From Haloplanus sp. GDY1 (lineage in GTDB: Archaea; Halobacteriota; Halobacteria; Halobacteriales; Haloferacaceae), in the NCBI RefSeq assembly GCF_023703775.1, contig NZ_CP098514.1:2453998-2517997 (forward strand): a stretch of DNA of 64,000 nt, given 5' to 3'. Positions 1 to 7,502 of the stretch are shown piece by piece. Each line of letters starts with the position of its first letter. The first letter of the stretch is position 1. The position numbers and the translations under genes were made by a program. A model generated the notes under the pieces. The model saw nothing but the letters and a program-made list of their open reading frames with translations. It searched no databases and had not been told where the DNA came from.

Positions 1-148
1 GATCATCGGCTCCGGCTACGCCGCCGGCGGCAGCGGCGTCAGTCGCCGCAAGATGGCCTACACGGTGCTCGCGTGGATCGGGTCGCTCCTGCTGGCCTTC
101 GCGGTCGGGTTCGGCGCCTTCACCGCCATCGACGCGGTCGTGGTCTGA
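1..148 (+). CDS. C-terminal end of a membrane transporter, possibly PiT-type phosphate permease (partial)
   Basis: An open frame enters from the left edge (first full codon at base 2) and ends at TGA 146-148. The 48 visible residues contain a Gly-rich turn (SGYAAGGSGVSRRK) followed by one hydrophobic helix and a short tail. A basic RRK turn before a last transmembrane helix is compatible with the C-terminus of an inorganic phosphate (PiT) permease, but too little is visible to be sure. It converges on the CorC-type gene, one base apart from that gene's stop codon. Confidence 0.5.
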   Translation, partial: IIGSGYAAGGSGVSRRKMAYTVLAWIGSLLLAFAVGFGAFTAIDAVVV

Positions 149-149
149 C

Positions 150-1529
150 CTACCCCTCGGCCTCGGCCTCGTCGGCCGGCTCCTCCTCCTCCTCTTCGTC
201 CTCCTCGTGGATCGTGATTCGGGCCTTCATGATCCGGGTGTTGTCCACCTGCTCGATCCGGATCGTGATGCTGTCGTACTCGATCTTCTCGCCCTCCTCG
301 ACGAGGCGGCCGGCGCGGTTGAAGATGAAGCCCGCGAGCGTCTCGAACTCCTCGCCCTCCGGGAGGTCGAGACCGAGGGTCTCGTTCACCTCGTCGATGT
401 TGACCTCGCCGCGGACGATCACCACGTCGTCCTCGACGAACTCGAACGGCTCCTCCTCGTCGCCTTCGAGGATGTCGCCGACGATCTCCTCGACCATGTC
501 CTCCAGCGTGATCAGTCCCTCCGTGGTGCCGAACTCGTCGATGACGATCACCATCCGCATCCGGTTGTCCTGGATCTCCTCCAGCAACTCGTCGACGTTC
601 TTCGATTCCGGAACGTGGAGGGTCGGCTGGACCACGTCCGTCAGGTCGACGTCGCCCTCGCCGTAGTGTTTCTGCCGGATGAGGTCGCGCAGGGTGACGA
701 CGCCGATGATGTTGTCGAGGTTGCCCTCGTAGACCGGGATGCGTTCGTGATCGCTCTGGACGCACGTCTCGATGGCCTCGTCGATGGCCGCGTCCTTCGG
801 GACCGCGGTCATGTCCAGACGCGGCGTCATCACCTCCTTGGCGATGGTGCGGTTGAACCGGAAGATGCGCTGGAGCATCTCGCGTTCCTCCTCCTCGATC
901 ACCCCCTCGCGCTCCCCGGTCTGGATCATGTTCTGGATCTCGTCACGGGTGACGTAGCTCGTCTCGATGGCCGACCGCCCGCCAGTCACGCGGTTGATCG
1001 CCCGGGTCAGGTTGTCGAAGACGATCACCAGCGGCAGGAGCACCAGTTCCGAGTACTTGAGCGGGCGCGCGATCCGCAGCGCCCACGACTCGGTGTTCTC
1101 GACCGCGTAGGACTTCGGCGCGCTCTCACCGAACAGGAGGACGAGCGTGGTGATGCCGAACGTCGCCGCGATCACGGCCCGCCCCCGCGAGAGGTAGATG
1201 GCAAAGAGCCCGGTCGCGATCGACGACATGGCGATGTTGACGATGTTGTTGCCGACGAGGATGGTGATGAGGAGCCGGTGGGGGTCGGATTTCAGCTCCT
1301 GAACCGCCGTCGCGCCGGGCACACCGTCCTCGACGAGCGATTCGACCCGGTGGCGGGCCAGCGAGAACATCGCGATCTCCGAGGAGGAGAAAAACGCCGA
1401 CAGCGCGATCAACACGAGTATCGCGACCGATCCGGCGATGGTCACGGTCGTGTCGGTCAGCGGCACGATGTCGGCGATCTGCGCCGGGGGCCCGACTCCG
1501 GCGGCGCTCGCTGTCGACGACAAACCCAT
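150..1529 (-). CDS. CorC/HlyC-type CNNM-CBS membrane protein
   Basis: The 459-residue product has an N-terminal DUF21/CNNM membrane domain (about residues 20-190; FFSSSEIAMF near the start), then a pair of CBS domains (motifs EVMTPRLDM and VVTLRDLI), then a C-terminal CorC_HlyC transporter-associated domain, ending in an extreme Glu tail. Families with this order are linked to Mg2+/Co2+ export or resistance; the CBS pair probably senses nucleotides. An in-frame GTG lies seven codons upstream, but I chose the ATG at 1529 because the CNNM domain starts soon after and a purine-rich AGGAAGGG precedes it. The gene runs convergent to the partial transporter and divergent from the redox operon. Confidence 0.85.
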   Translation of the reverse strand: MGLSSTASAAGVGPPAQIADIVPLTDTTVTIAGSVAILVLIALSAFFSSSEIAMFSLARHRVESLVEDGVPGATAVQELKSDPHRLLITILVGNNIVNIAMSSIATGLFAIYLSRGRAVIAATFGITTLVLLFGESAPKSYAVENTESWALRIARPLKYSELVLLPLVIVFDNLTRAINRVTGGRSAIETSYVTRDEIQNMIQTGEREGVIEEEEREMLQRIFRFNRTIAKEVMTPRLDMTAVPKDAAIDEAIETCVQSDHERIPVYEGNLDNIIGVVTLRDLIRQKHYGEGDVDLTDVVQPTLHVPESKNVDELLEEIQDNRMRMVIVIDEFGTTEGLITLEDMVEEIVGDILEGDEEEPFEFVEDDVVIVRGEVNIDEVNETLGLDLPEGEEFETLAGFIFNRAGRLVEEGEKIEYDSITIRIEQVDNTRIMKARITIHEEDEEEEEEPADEAEAEG

Positions 1530-1632
1530 GGAAGTACCCTTCCTAATCACGGCCCTGAATTAAGCGTTGCCCTCACGCGACCCGAACGCCCCGAGCGAAG
1601 GGCTTAGGCCGCCGCCTGCCGTACGCGGGGAC

Positions 1633-1917
1633 ATGTCAGACGGCGACCCACCGATCACCCTGTATCGCCTGCAGGCCTGTCCGTACTGCGAGCGCGTCGT
1701 CCGGACGCTGCAGGACCTCGACCTCGACTACGCCTCTCGGTTCGTCGAGCCGATGCACTCCGAGCGGAACGTCGTCAAGCGGGTCGCGGGGTCGCGTCCC
1801 GTCCCCGCCATCGTCGACGAGCGAACCGGCGTCACGATGTCCGAGTCCGCCAACGTCGTCGAGTACCTGGAGTCCACCTACGGGGACGGCCTCGTCGACG
1901 CGGGAGGTGACGCCTGA
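1633..1917 (+). CDS. Glutaredoxin-like / GST N-terminal domain protein
   Basis: A 94-residue thioredoxin-fold protein with a CPYC redox motif at residues 16-19, the cis-Pro region (SRPVPAIVD) and the SES...VVEYLE segment typical of the GST_N/glutaredoxin family. It likely works as a cytoplasmic thiol-disulfide oxidoreductase; haloarchaea generally use gamma-glutamylcysteine rather than glutathione, so the thiol partner is not known. The ATG at 1633 gives a standard-length domain. Its TGA shares the A at 1917 with the ATG of the next gene, so the two are translationally coupled, and a third gene (Sua5) follows in the same way. Confidence 0.82.
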   Translation: MSDGDPPITLYRLQACPYCERVVRTLQDLDLDYASRFVEPMHSERNVVKRVAGSRPVPAIVDERTGVTMSESANVVEYLESTYGDGLVDAGGDA

Positions 1918-2429
1918 TGGTCGACTTCGAGGTGGTCTCCCTCCCCGAGACCGACCACGTCGCCGAGGGCGACCGCGCCCCCGACTTCACCCGCCCCCTC
2001 GTCAACGCCGAGTTCTGGGCGGACGCCGCCCTCTCCGACCTCACCGACGAGGGCCCCGTCTGTCTCGTCTTCTACCCGATGGACGGCGCCTTCCCCGCGA
2101 CGTACATCTGGAACGAACTCCGGGACCGCGACCTCGGCGAGCACCTCACCGTCGTCGGCGTCTCCATCTCGACGCCCTACGAACACAAGCGACTCATCGA
2201 GGAGCGGGACATGGCGTTCGACCTCTTCTCCGACCCCGCGAACGAGGTGGCCCGGACGTACGGCGTCGCACACGACCTCGACGGGATGGCCGGCGTCTCG
2301 GAACCCCGGCCAGCCACCTTCCTGCTCGACGAGGACCGCACCGTCCGGTACGCGTGGGTGGCCGAGGAGTGGCCGGACTTCCCGCCCTACGACGACCTGG
2401 AGCGCGAGATCCGCGCGCTCGCCGACTGA
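1917..2429 (+). CDS. Peroxiredoxin-like (AhpC/TSA) protein lacking the peroxidatic cysteine
   Basis: 170 residues with the redoxin layout: GDRAPDFTRP near residue 19, the LVFYPMDG strand at 50-57, and a C-terminal RPATFLLDEDRTVRYAW segment. In true peroxiredoxins the FYP strand is followed by a T-x-x-C motif; here the aligned residues are A58 and A61 (GAFPATYIWNE), so there is no peroxidatic Cys. The only cysteine is C49. A peroxidase role is therefore unlikely; it may be a structural, chaperone-like or thiol-independent relative. Start and stop overlap both neighbours by one base, so it is coexpressed with the CPYC glutaredoxin and Sua5. Confidence 0.8.
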   Translation: MVDFEVVSLPETDHVAEGDRAPDFTRPLVNAEFWADAALSDLTDEGPVCLVFYPMDGAFPATYIWNELRDRDLGEHLTVVGVSISTPYEHKRLIEERDMAFDLFSDPANEVARTYGVAHDLDGMAGVSEPRPATFLLDEDRTVRYAWVAEEWPDFPPYDDLEREIRALAD

Positions 2430-3010
2430 TGTCCGTCGACGACGCCGTCGCCGCCGTCGGCGCGGGCCGCGCCGTCGTCTACCCCACCGAGACGGTGTAC
2501 GGCCTCGGCGCCGACGCCACCGACGCCGACGCCGTCGAGCGCGTCTTCGACCTGAAGGACCGGCCGCGGGACAAGCCCCTCTCGCTGGCCGTCCCGGACG
2601 TCGACGCCGCGCTCGATCACACCCGTCCCACCGACCGCGAGGAGCGGTTCATGCGCCGCTTCCTCCCCGGTCCCGTGACCGTCGTCGTCGAACGCCGGCC
2701 GGCGCTCCCCGAGGCCCTCACCGCCGGCCGCGACCGGGTCGGGGTGCGCGTCCCCGACCACCGGACCGCGAGGTCGCTCCTCGACCGGACGCCGCCGCTC
2801 ACCGCCACCAGCGCCAACCGCTCCGGATCGCCCAGCGTCACCCGCGTCGCCGACCTCGACGACCGGGTCCGCGAGGGCGTCGCCGTCGTCCTCGACGGGG
2901 GCGAGACGCCGGGCACCGAGAGCACCGTCGTCGACCCCGGTCGCGGCGTCGTCCACCGCCGCGGCGCGATGGCCGACGACATCGACGCCTGGTTAGAGGC
3001 CGAGCAGTGA
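2429..3010 (+). CDS. sua5: Threonylcarbamoyl-AMP synthase, Sua5/YrdC family
   Basis: The 193-residue protein covers a YrdC domain: PTETVYGLGADA at about 19-30, the KxRP-like KDRPRDKPLSL loop, PGPVTVV, and TATSANRSGSPS. This enzyme uses ATP, bicarbonate and threonine to make threonylcarbamoyl-AMP, the donor used by KEOPS for the t6A37 modification of ANN-decoding tRNAs. It is the short YrdC-type form, without the C-terminal SUA5 domain. The ATG overlaps the TGA of the redoxin-like gene, and the 3' end overlaps the convergent Cas4-like gene by 18 bp. Confidence 0.9.
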   Translation: MSVDDAVAAVGAGRAVVYPTETVYGLGADATDADAVERVFDLKDRPRDKPLSLAVPDVDAALDHTRPTDREERFMRRFLPGPVTVVVERRPALPEALTAGRDRVGVRVPDHRTARSLLDRTPPLTATSANRSGSPSVTRVADLDDRVREGVAVVLDGGETPGTESTVVDPGRGVVHRRGAMADDIDAWLEAEQ

Positions 3011-3655
3011 CTTGAGCGACCGGCTTCGCACGCCACACCGCTCGCGGTACTCGCAGGCCTCGCACTTGGCCGCGTCGTCGATCCGGGGCGGCGGGCCGTC
3101 GACCCCTCGGACCGTCCGGACCGTCCGCCGGTAGGCCGCCTTGTTCCGCGTCGTCAGCCGCACCCGCCGGACGACGCCGTGAGCCGGATACTCCACCAGC
3201 GCCGCCGGCACCTCGCGGCCGCGCTCCCAGGCGAGCGCCTTCGCCATCGCCACCGCCCGCACCCGCTGGGGGCGCCACACCCCCCGCTCCGGCGGCCGCC
3301 CGGGGGAGACGAACGTCGGCGTCGGCGGCTCCCCATCCAGCACCTTGTGGGCCAGTCCCCGACACTCCCGGCCCGAGAGGACCACCTCTCTCGATCCGGG
3401 GTCGACCAGCGCCGCCCAGTCCTCGCGGGTCGCGAGTCGGTCGAGCGCCGTGCGATACGCCGCCGGCGGGGGCTCGATCGGTTCCGACGCCAATGCCGCG
3501 TCGCCCGCATCCCGGAGTTCGGGATACCGGAACGCCAGGTCGCGCCGCTCCCGGGCCGCCGGGGGCGGTCGATCACCCTCCTCCCGACGGGCGTAGTAGT
3601 ACTGGCGCGGACAGTACGCCGCCCGGGCGAGGGCAGCGAAGCTGATCTCTGCCAC
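2993..3655 (-). CDS. Cas4/Dna2-like protein with Fe-S cysteines and an apparently degenerate nuclease site
   Basis: Read from the GTG at 3655 this is a 220-residue protein. It shows the Cas4 cysteine signature: C15 in AAYCPRQYYYAR and C198, C201, C207 in CEACEYRERC, the usual four ligands for a 4Fe-4S cluster. The core resembles the PD-(D/E)XK family (VRAVAMAKALAWERG then VEYP.HGVVRRV), but the expected Asp and Glu-x-Lys are not visible: the G-x-x-D stretch reads GLAHKVL and the E-x-K strand reads TFVSPGR. No CRISPR array or other cas gene is in this window, so it is probably a standalone haloarchaeal family. I chose the GTG because the Cas4 signature starts immediately after it. Confidence 0.7.
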   Translation of the reverse strand: MAEISFAALARAAYCPRQYYYARREEGDRPPPAARERRDLAFRYPELRDAGDAALASEPIEPPPAAYRTALDRLATREDWAALVDPGSREVVLSGRECRGLAHKVLDGEPPTPTFVSPGRPPERGVWRPQRVRAVAMAKALAWERGREVPAALVEYPAHGVVRRVRLTTRNKAAYRRTVRTVRGVDGPPPRIDDAAKCEACEYRERCGVRSRSLKSLLGL

Positions 3656-3736
3656 GGCGAGCGTGGCCGCGCCATCGGGTTTGAACCCTCCGCTCGGGAG
3701 TCGACCTTCTTTGTGGCTCCGCCCCCACCGTCCACC

Positions 3737-4264
3737 GTGCTCCGTCGCCTCCGGGAAACCGGTCCGGGCCTCCTCGTGCCCCTCGCCTGGACCGTCGTCG
3801 CCGGTGCCCACCTCGGCGCCGTCTCCACCCACGCGCTGTTCGTCGCCCACGTCGTGATGGCCGCGCTCCTCGTCGGCTTCGCCGTCACCGGTCGGGCGGA
3901 GATGCGCGAGGGCGTCCTCCGGACCTGGTGGTCGATCGTCGCCGTCGGCGTCGTCGCCACGGCCCTCGGCGTCGCGGGCTTCCGCCTCGACGCCGACCCG
4001 CTGCTCGCTCTCGCGCTCTACGCGTGGATGGTGCTGCCAGCGGGCGGCCTGCTCCGGACCGGCGTGGCCGTCGCCGCCGACTCGCCGGGTGGTCGCTCCG
4101 TGACTCCCGCGTCGATCCCGTACCTCGGCGGCGGGGCCGTCTGCGCTCTCGGGACGGCCGTCTACGCCGCCGCGCCGGTCGCTCCCGTCTCCTCCCTCCT
4201 CGGCCTCGCGCTCGTCGGTGCCGGCCAGACCGTCGGCATCCTGGACGCCGTCGTCCGGTACTAA
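3737..4264 (+). CDS. Haloarchaeal multi-pass membrane protein, function unknown
   Basis: A 175-residue hydrophobic protein with about five predicted transmembrane segments, read from the GTG at 3737 (VLRRLRETGPGLLVPLAW). The basic RRLR stretch before the first helix fits an inside N-terminus. I do not recognise a functional motif. It is divergent from the Cas4-like gene, with 81 bp between the two starts that should hold both promoters. Confidence 0.65.
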   Translation: MLRRLRETGPGLLVPLAWTVVAGAHLGAVSTHALFVAHVVMAALLVGFAVTGRAEMREGVLRTWWSIVAVGVVATALGVAGFRLDADPLLALALYAWMVLPAGGLLRTGVAVAADSPGGRSVTPASIPYLGGGAVCALGTAVYAAAPVAPVSSLLGLALVGAGQTVGILDAVVRY

Positions 4265-4318
4265 TCCCGGCGTCTCGCCAGCGGCGGGCGTATCCTCCCG
4301 CGGCCGAACCCGTCGCCG

Positions 4319-4620
4319 GTGTCACGGCGGCGGCGGTCTCTCACGCTGACGGGATCGGCGCTCGCGACCGCACTGGCCGGCTGTTCCGGTCCGACCGAAA
4401 GGGGGACCGACGGCGACGCCGTCGTCCTCCCCCGGGCATGGACCGCCCCCGCGGGATCTACGTCGCCGGCCTCGCCGAGGGCACCCCCGTCGCCGAGGCT
4501 CTGCGGGCGAACGACGACCGCGAACGCGCCGCGGGGTTCGCCGTCCCCCTCGGCCGTCGCGGCGTCCGAGCGGCCTTCGGTCCGGGACCGTATCTCGGTC
4601 GTGCCGCTCGCGTTGCTCCT
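4319..4620 (+). pseudogene. Remnant of a lipoprotein gene (possibly SCO1-like)
   Basis: A GTG at 4319 opens a frame with an arginine-rich N-terminus and a clear lipobox (ALAGCSG), then GDAVVLP, a phrase I associate with haloarchaeal SCO1/SenC-type lipoproteins. After roughly residue 40 the frame loses protein character and runs into Pro/Ser/Arg-rich low complexity and then into tRNA-derived repeat DNA. The +3 frame (MDRPRGIYVAGLAEGTPV) looks more protein-like from about 4438, which suggests a frameshifted, truncated gene. The SCO1 link is weak. Confidence 0.3.
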
Positions 4621-4691
4621 CGCTTCGAGTCCATCCTGCGGTCTTTTCCCCACGTTTTCGCGAGGGAGCGAAGCGACCGAGGAAAAAGTGG

Positions 4692-4829
4692 GATGGGCCC
4701 TGCCGGATTCGAACCTCGGTCGTTCCGCTCGCTCCGCTCGCTTCACTCCCTGGCTCGAACCGGCAGAGCGGACGATTTCCTGCTCACTGACGTTCGCAGG
4801 AAATCGATGGGCCCTGCCGGATTCGAACC
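4692..4829. repeat. 24-bp direct repeat of the tRNA 3' end (two copies)
   Basis: Bases 4692-4715 repeat, without mismatch, bases 4806-4829. The second copy is the acceptor stem, discriminator and T-arm of the adjacent minus-strand tRNA plus two flanking bases. The copies are 114 bp apart. A duplicated tRNA 3' end is the footprint left by elements that integrate at tRNA genes, or by local duplication. Nothing resembling an integrase lies between them. Confidence 0.8.
4773..4806. repeat. 11-bp perfect inverted repeat downstream of the CAU tRNA
   Basis: CGATTTCCTGC at 4773-4783 is the exact reverse complement of 4796-4806, with a 12-nt loop. Relative to the minus-strand tRNA it lies immediately downstream of the 3' end, so it could be a processing or termination hairpin. 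Confidence 0.55.
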
Positions 4830-4915
4830 AGCGATCACCCGGTGTCCCATGACGGCGACGCGGCGTCGCCAGCCAGTATGAGCCGGGGGCTTTAACCGGA
4901 CTAAGCTAAGGGCCC
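4808..4915 (-). tRNA. tRNA with CAU anticodon, probable elongator tRNA-Met, with a 33-nt intron
   Basis: A full cloverleaf can be drawn: acceptor GGGCCCT pairs with AGGGCCC, D stem GCTT/AAGC, anticodon stem CCCGG/CCGGG, T stem GCTGG/CCGGC, discriminator A at 4808. The anticodon CAU occupies 4878-4880 (complement) with A37 at 4877. Position 38 is at 4843, so 4844-4876 (33 nt) is an intron at the canonical archaeal 37/38 site; the mature tRNA is 75 nt. Haloarchaeal elongator tRNA-Met is known to carry an intron here, which favours Met. The alternative is tRNA-Ile2, whose CAU is modified to agmatidine. Confidence 0.88.
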
Positions 4916-4989
4916 GTACGCTCCCAGTCGACGCCCCGGCGCCTTGAACGTGCCGGAGCGGCGTCGCCGGGTCCCATCCGCGCGCCCGC

Positions 4990-5892
4990 TCACGGGGACG
5001 CGACCCGGCGCGTCCGGGCGTCGGTCCCGGGGCTCGCCCCCCGCCGGTCCGGGTGGAGGCAGTCCGCGAGGAGTTCCAGCGAGTCGACGAGCCGCGGTCC
5101 CGGGCGGTTGAACAGCGCGTTCCCGTCGACGGCGTAGACGGCCCCCGACTCGGCCGCGCTCATCCCCGTCCAGTCCGTGCGCGCGGCGAGCGTCGTCGCG
5201 GCGTCGTGGGCCCGTTCCGTCGGGAAGCCACAGGGGGCGACGATCAGGCGCTCCGGATCGTACGCACGGAGGTCGTCCCAGGCGACGGGTTCCGAGGGGC
5301 CGTCCGGCTGAAACGACGCCTCGCCGCCGGCCAGTCGCACCATCTCGCGCACCCAGTGGCCGCCCCTGATCGGCGGATCGGTCCAGTCGAGCAGGGCCGT
5401 CCGTGGCCGGTCGCGGTCGTCGACGCTCGACCGAACCGACTCGACGCGGTCCCGCAACCGTTCCCGGAGCCGCTCCGCTTCGTCGCCCCGATTCACGGCC
5501 GCGCCGATCCGTCGCAGGTCGTCGAGGACGTCGCCGAGGGAGTGTGGGTCGAGGGTCAGGACGTCGGCGTCGAGGCCCCGCGACGACACGGCGTCGACGG
5601 CCGCCGACGCCTCGACGGCACAGACGTCACAGGTGGCCTGGGTGACGACGAGGTCGGGATCGAGCGCTTCGAGGCGGTCCGCGTGCAGGTCGTAGACGGC
5701 ACCCTCGACCGCCCCCATCTGCTCGTCGATCTCCCGGCTCGACCGGTTCTCGTGTTCGATGCGGGTCCCCGTCACGGTCGGCCGATCCCGGACCGAGGGC
5801 GGGTAGTCACAGCTGTGGGAGACGCCGACGGGGTCGACACCGAGCGCCGCGAGCGTCTCCGTCGCCGACGGGAGGAGCGAGACGACGCGCAC
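4990..5892 (-). CDS. Cobalamin-binding protein of the BtuF/helical-backbone metal receptor family
   Basis: 300 residues with the BtuF-like pattern: VVSLLPSATETLAALG at the N-terminus, GVSHSCDYPP, then two alpha/beta lobes joined by a long helix (RERLRDRVESVRSSV). It has no signal peptide, so this copy is predicted to be cytoplasmic rather than the binding protein of an ABC importer; such cytoplasmic homologues are common in archaea and are annotated as cobalamin-binding. The start is the GTG at 5892, where the first beta strand begins at once. It stands alone, between the CAU tRNA and the divergent sulfatase gene. Confidence 0.8.
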   Translation of the reverse strand: MRVVSLLPSATETLAALGVDPVGVSHSCDYPPSVRDRPTVTGTRIEHENRSSREIDEQMGAVEGAVYDLHADRLEALDPDLVVTQATCDVCAVEASAAVDAVSSRGLDADVLTLDPHSLGDVLDDLRRIGAAVNRGDEAERLRERLRDRVESVRSSVDDRDRPRTALLDWTDPPIRGGHWVREMVRLAGGEASFQPDGPSEPVAWDDLRAYDPERLIVAPCGFPTERAHDAATTLAARTDWTGMSAAESGAVYAVDGNALFNRPGPRLVDSLELLADCLHPDRRGASPGTDARTRRVASP

Positions 5893-6060
5893 GGAGGGTG
5901 ATCGGGGTGGAGGGGGGTAAACCCCCGTGATGGCGCACCGTCTCGTCGACGGCTGCCGATCAAAACCTTGAGTACGGTCGTCCCCCTTGTGACGGACAAC
6001 AGTGGTCGTCGACGGCGTCGGGGGTCGGCGCGTCGACGGCGCTCACCGTCGCATCCGCCC

Positions 6061-7494
6061 ATGACAGACACGCCCGTCTCCAACGTCCTTCTCGTCACCG
6101 TCGACTCCCTGCGAGCCGACGCGATCGAACCTTACGGCGGCGAGTACGACACCCCGACGCTCGCGGCGCTCGCGGATCGCGGCACCGTCTTCGAGAACGC
6201 CTTCGCCCACGGCAACTGGACGCCCATGTCATTTCCCTCCATCCTCGCCTCCCGGCCGGTCTTCGCCGACACGGGTCGCATCGGCGTCGACGGCGAGGCC
6301 GTGACCACCCTCGCCGAACGGCTGCGCGCGGCGGGCGTCGCCACCGGTGGCTTCAACGCCGCCAACGGCTTCCTCACCGAACACTGGGGGTACGACGACG
6401 GCTTCGACGTCTTCGACGCGTTCGTCGGCGGCGGGACGGACGGCCGCGCCGGCGAGTTCGTCGCCGCCCACCCGACGTGGGGCGCGTGGCTCCAACTGTT
6501 CACCTCGCCGTTCCGTCGCGCCGGCAGCCTCCTGCGCGGCGGCGACGACGAGCGCCCGTTCACCGACGCCTCGCGGATGCTCGACGTGGAGCGCGGCGCC
6601 ACCGACTTCGTCGAGGGAACCGACGACCCGTTTTTCCTGTGGGTGCACTACATGGACGCCCACACGCCGTACGTGCCCGCGCCGCGGTACCTCCGCGACC
6701 TCTCCGACCGCCGGGTGGGCAAGGTCCGGATGCTGGTCGCCCACGTGCGCACGGGGTTGGGGTGGTCCGTCGGGGACGGCACCCTCGCGGACCTTCGCAC
6801 GCTGTACCAGGGCGCGGTGCGGCAGGTCGACGACAGCCTCGACCGTCTGCTCTCCGCGCTCGACGCGGCGGGCGTCGCGGAGGACACCGCCGTCGTCGTC
6901 GCCGGCGACCACGGCGAGGAGTTCATGGACCACGGCCACCTCGCCCACTACCCCAAGCTCTACGACGAACTCGTCCAGGTCCCCCTGTTGGTCGACGTGC
7001 CCGGGATGCCGGCCCGCAGGGTGGCAGCCCACGTCGGCCTCGACGCCATCCCGCCCACGGTCTGTGACCTGCTCGGCGTCGACCCCGCGCCCGAGTGGGC
7101 CGGCGAGAGCCTCCTGCCGACGATCCGCGACGGCGTCGCCCCGCCCGACGATCCGGTGGTGACCGTCACCGTCCGCGGCGACGACGTGACCCAGCAGCCC
7201 ATCCCCCGGTCGCTCGACGAGGGTGCCCTGCTGGTGAGCGCCCGCGACGCCGACTGGATCTACATCCGCAACACGGAGACGGACGAGGAGGAACTGTACG
7301 ACCGCCGGGCGGACCCGGAGCAGCGAACCGACCTGTCGGCCGACGACGATCCGGCGGTCGTCGCGGCCCGAACCCGCCTCCGCGGGGTCACCGTCGACCA
7401 CGCGGAGACGCTGGCGGCGGTCGACGCCGAGGGTGGCGAGGCGGCCGTCGACGAGGACCTCGAGACGCGACTGGAAGCGCTGGGGTACAGGTAG
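6061..7494 (+). CDS. Sulfatase / alkaline-phosphatase-superfamily protein
   Basis: 477 residues. The N-terminal metal motif VTVDSLRAD (D15) and the later GDHGEEF metal motif identify the sulfatase fold (COG3119). The nucleophile region reads WTPMSFPSILASRP (residues 53-66), so the formylglycine-generating C-x-P-x-R motif of classic sulfatases is absent; T54 or S57 would be the nucleophile, as in phosphoglycerol-transferase-like members. The ATG at 6061 is chosen because the fold begins eight codons later. GtrA follows 8 bp downstream, which points to surface glycan or lipid-linked sugar modification. Confidence 0.8.
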   Translation: MTDTPVSNVLLVTVDSLRADAIEPYGGEYDTPTLAALADRGTVFENAFAHGNWTPMSFPSILASRPVFADTGRIGVDGEAVTTLAERLRAAGVATGGFNAANGFLTEHWGYDDGFDVFDAFVGGGTDGRAGEFVAAHPTWGAWLQLFTSPFRRAGSLLRGGDDERPFTDASRMLDVERGATDFVEGTDDPFFLWVHYMDAHTPYVPAPRYLRDLSDRRVGKVRMLVAHVRTGLGWSVGDGTLADLRTLYQGAVRQVDDSLDRLLSALDAAGVAEDTAVVVAGDHGEEFMDHGHLAHYPKLYDELVQVPLLVDVPGMPARRVAAHVGLDAIPPTVCDLLGVDPAPEWAGESLLPTIRDGVAPPDDPVVTVTVRGDDVTQQPIPRSLDEGALLVSARDADWIYIRNTETDEEELYDRRADPEQRTDLSADDDPAVVAARTRLRGVTVDHAETLAAVDAEGGEAAVDEDLETRLEALGYR

Positions 7495-7502
7495 CACACA
7501 CG

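Larger units (their letters stand above)
4265..4807. other. Long intergenic region between a membrane-protein gene and the CAU tRNA
   Basis: No intact gene is visible in this 543-bp stretch. It holds a lipoprotein-like start that decays (4319 onward), low-complexity CGCTCGCTCCGCTCGCTTCACT-type sequence that produces spurious reading frames, a partial copy of the neighbouring tRNA 3' end (4692-4715) and an 11-bp inverted repeat (4773-4806) just beyond the tRNA 3' end. Confidence 0.75.

Noticed and set aside
207-1607. A 466-codon plus-strand frame opposite the CorC-type gene
   Set aside because: It mirrors the CNNM-CBS gene and has no domain of its own.
2993-3655. CRISPR-associated Cas4
   Set aside because: No array or other cas genes are in the window and the nuclease residues look degenerate; described as Cas4-like only.
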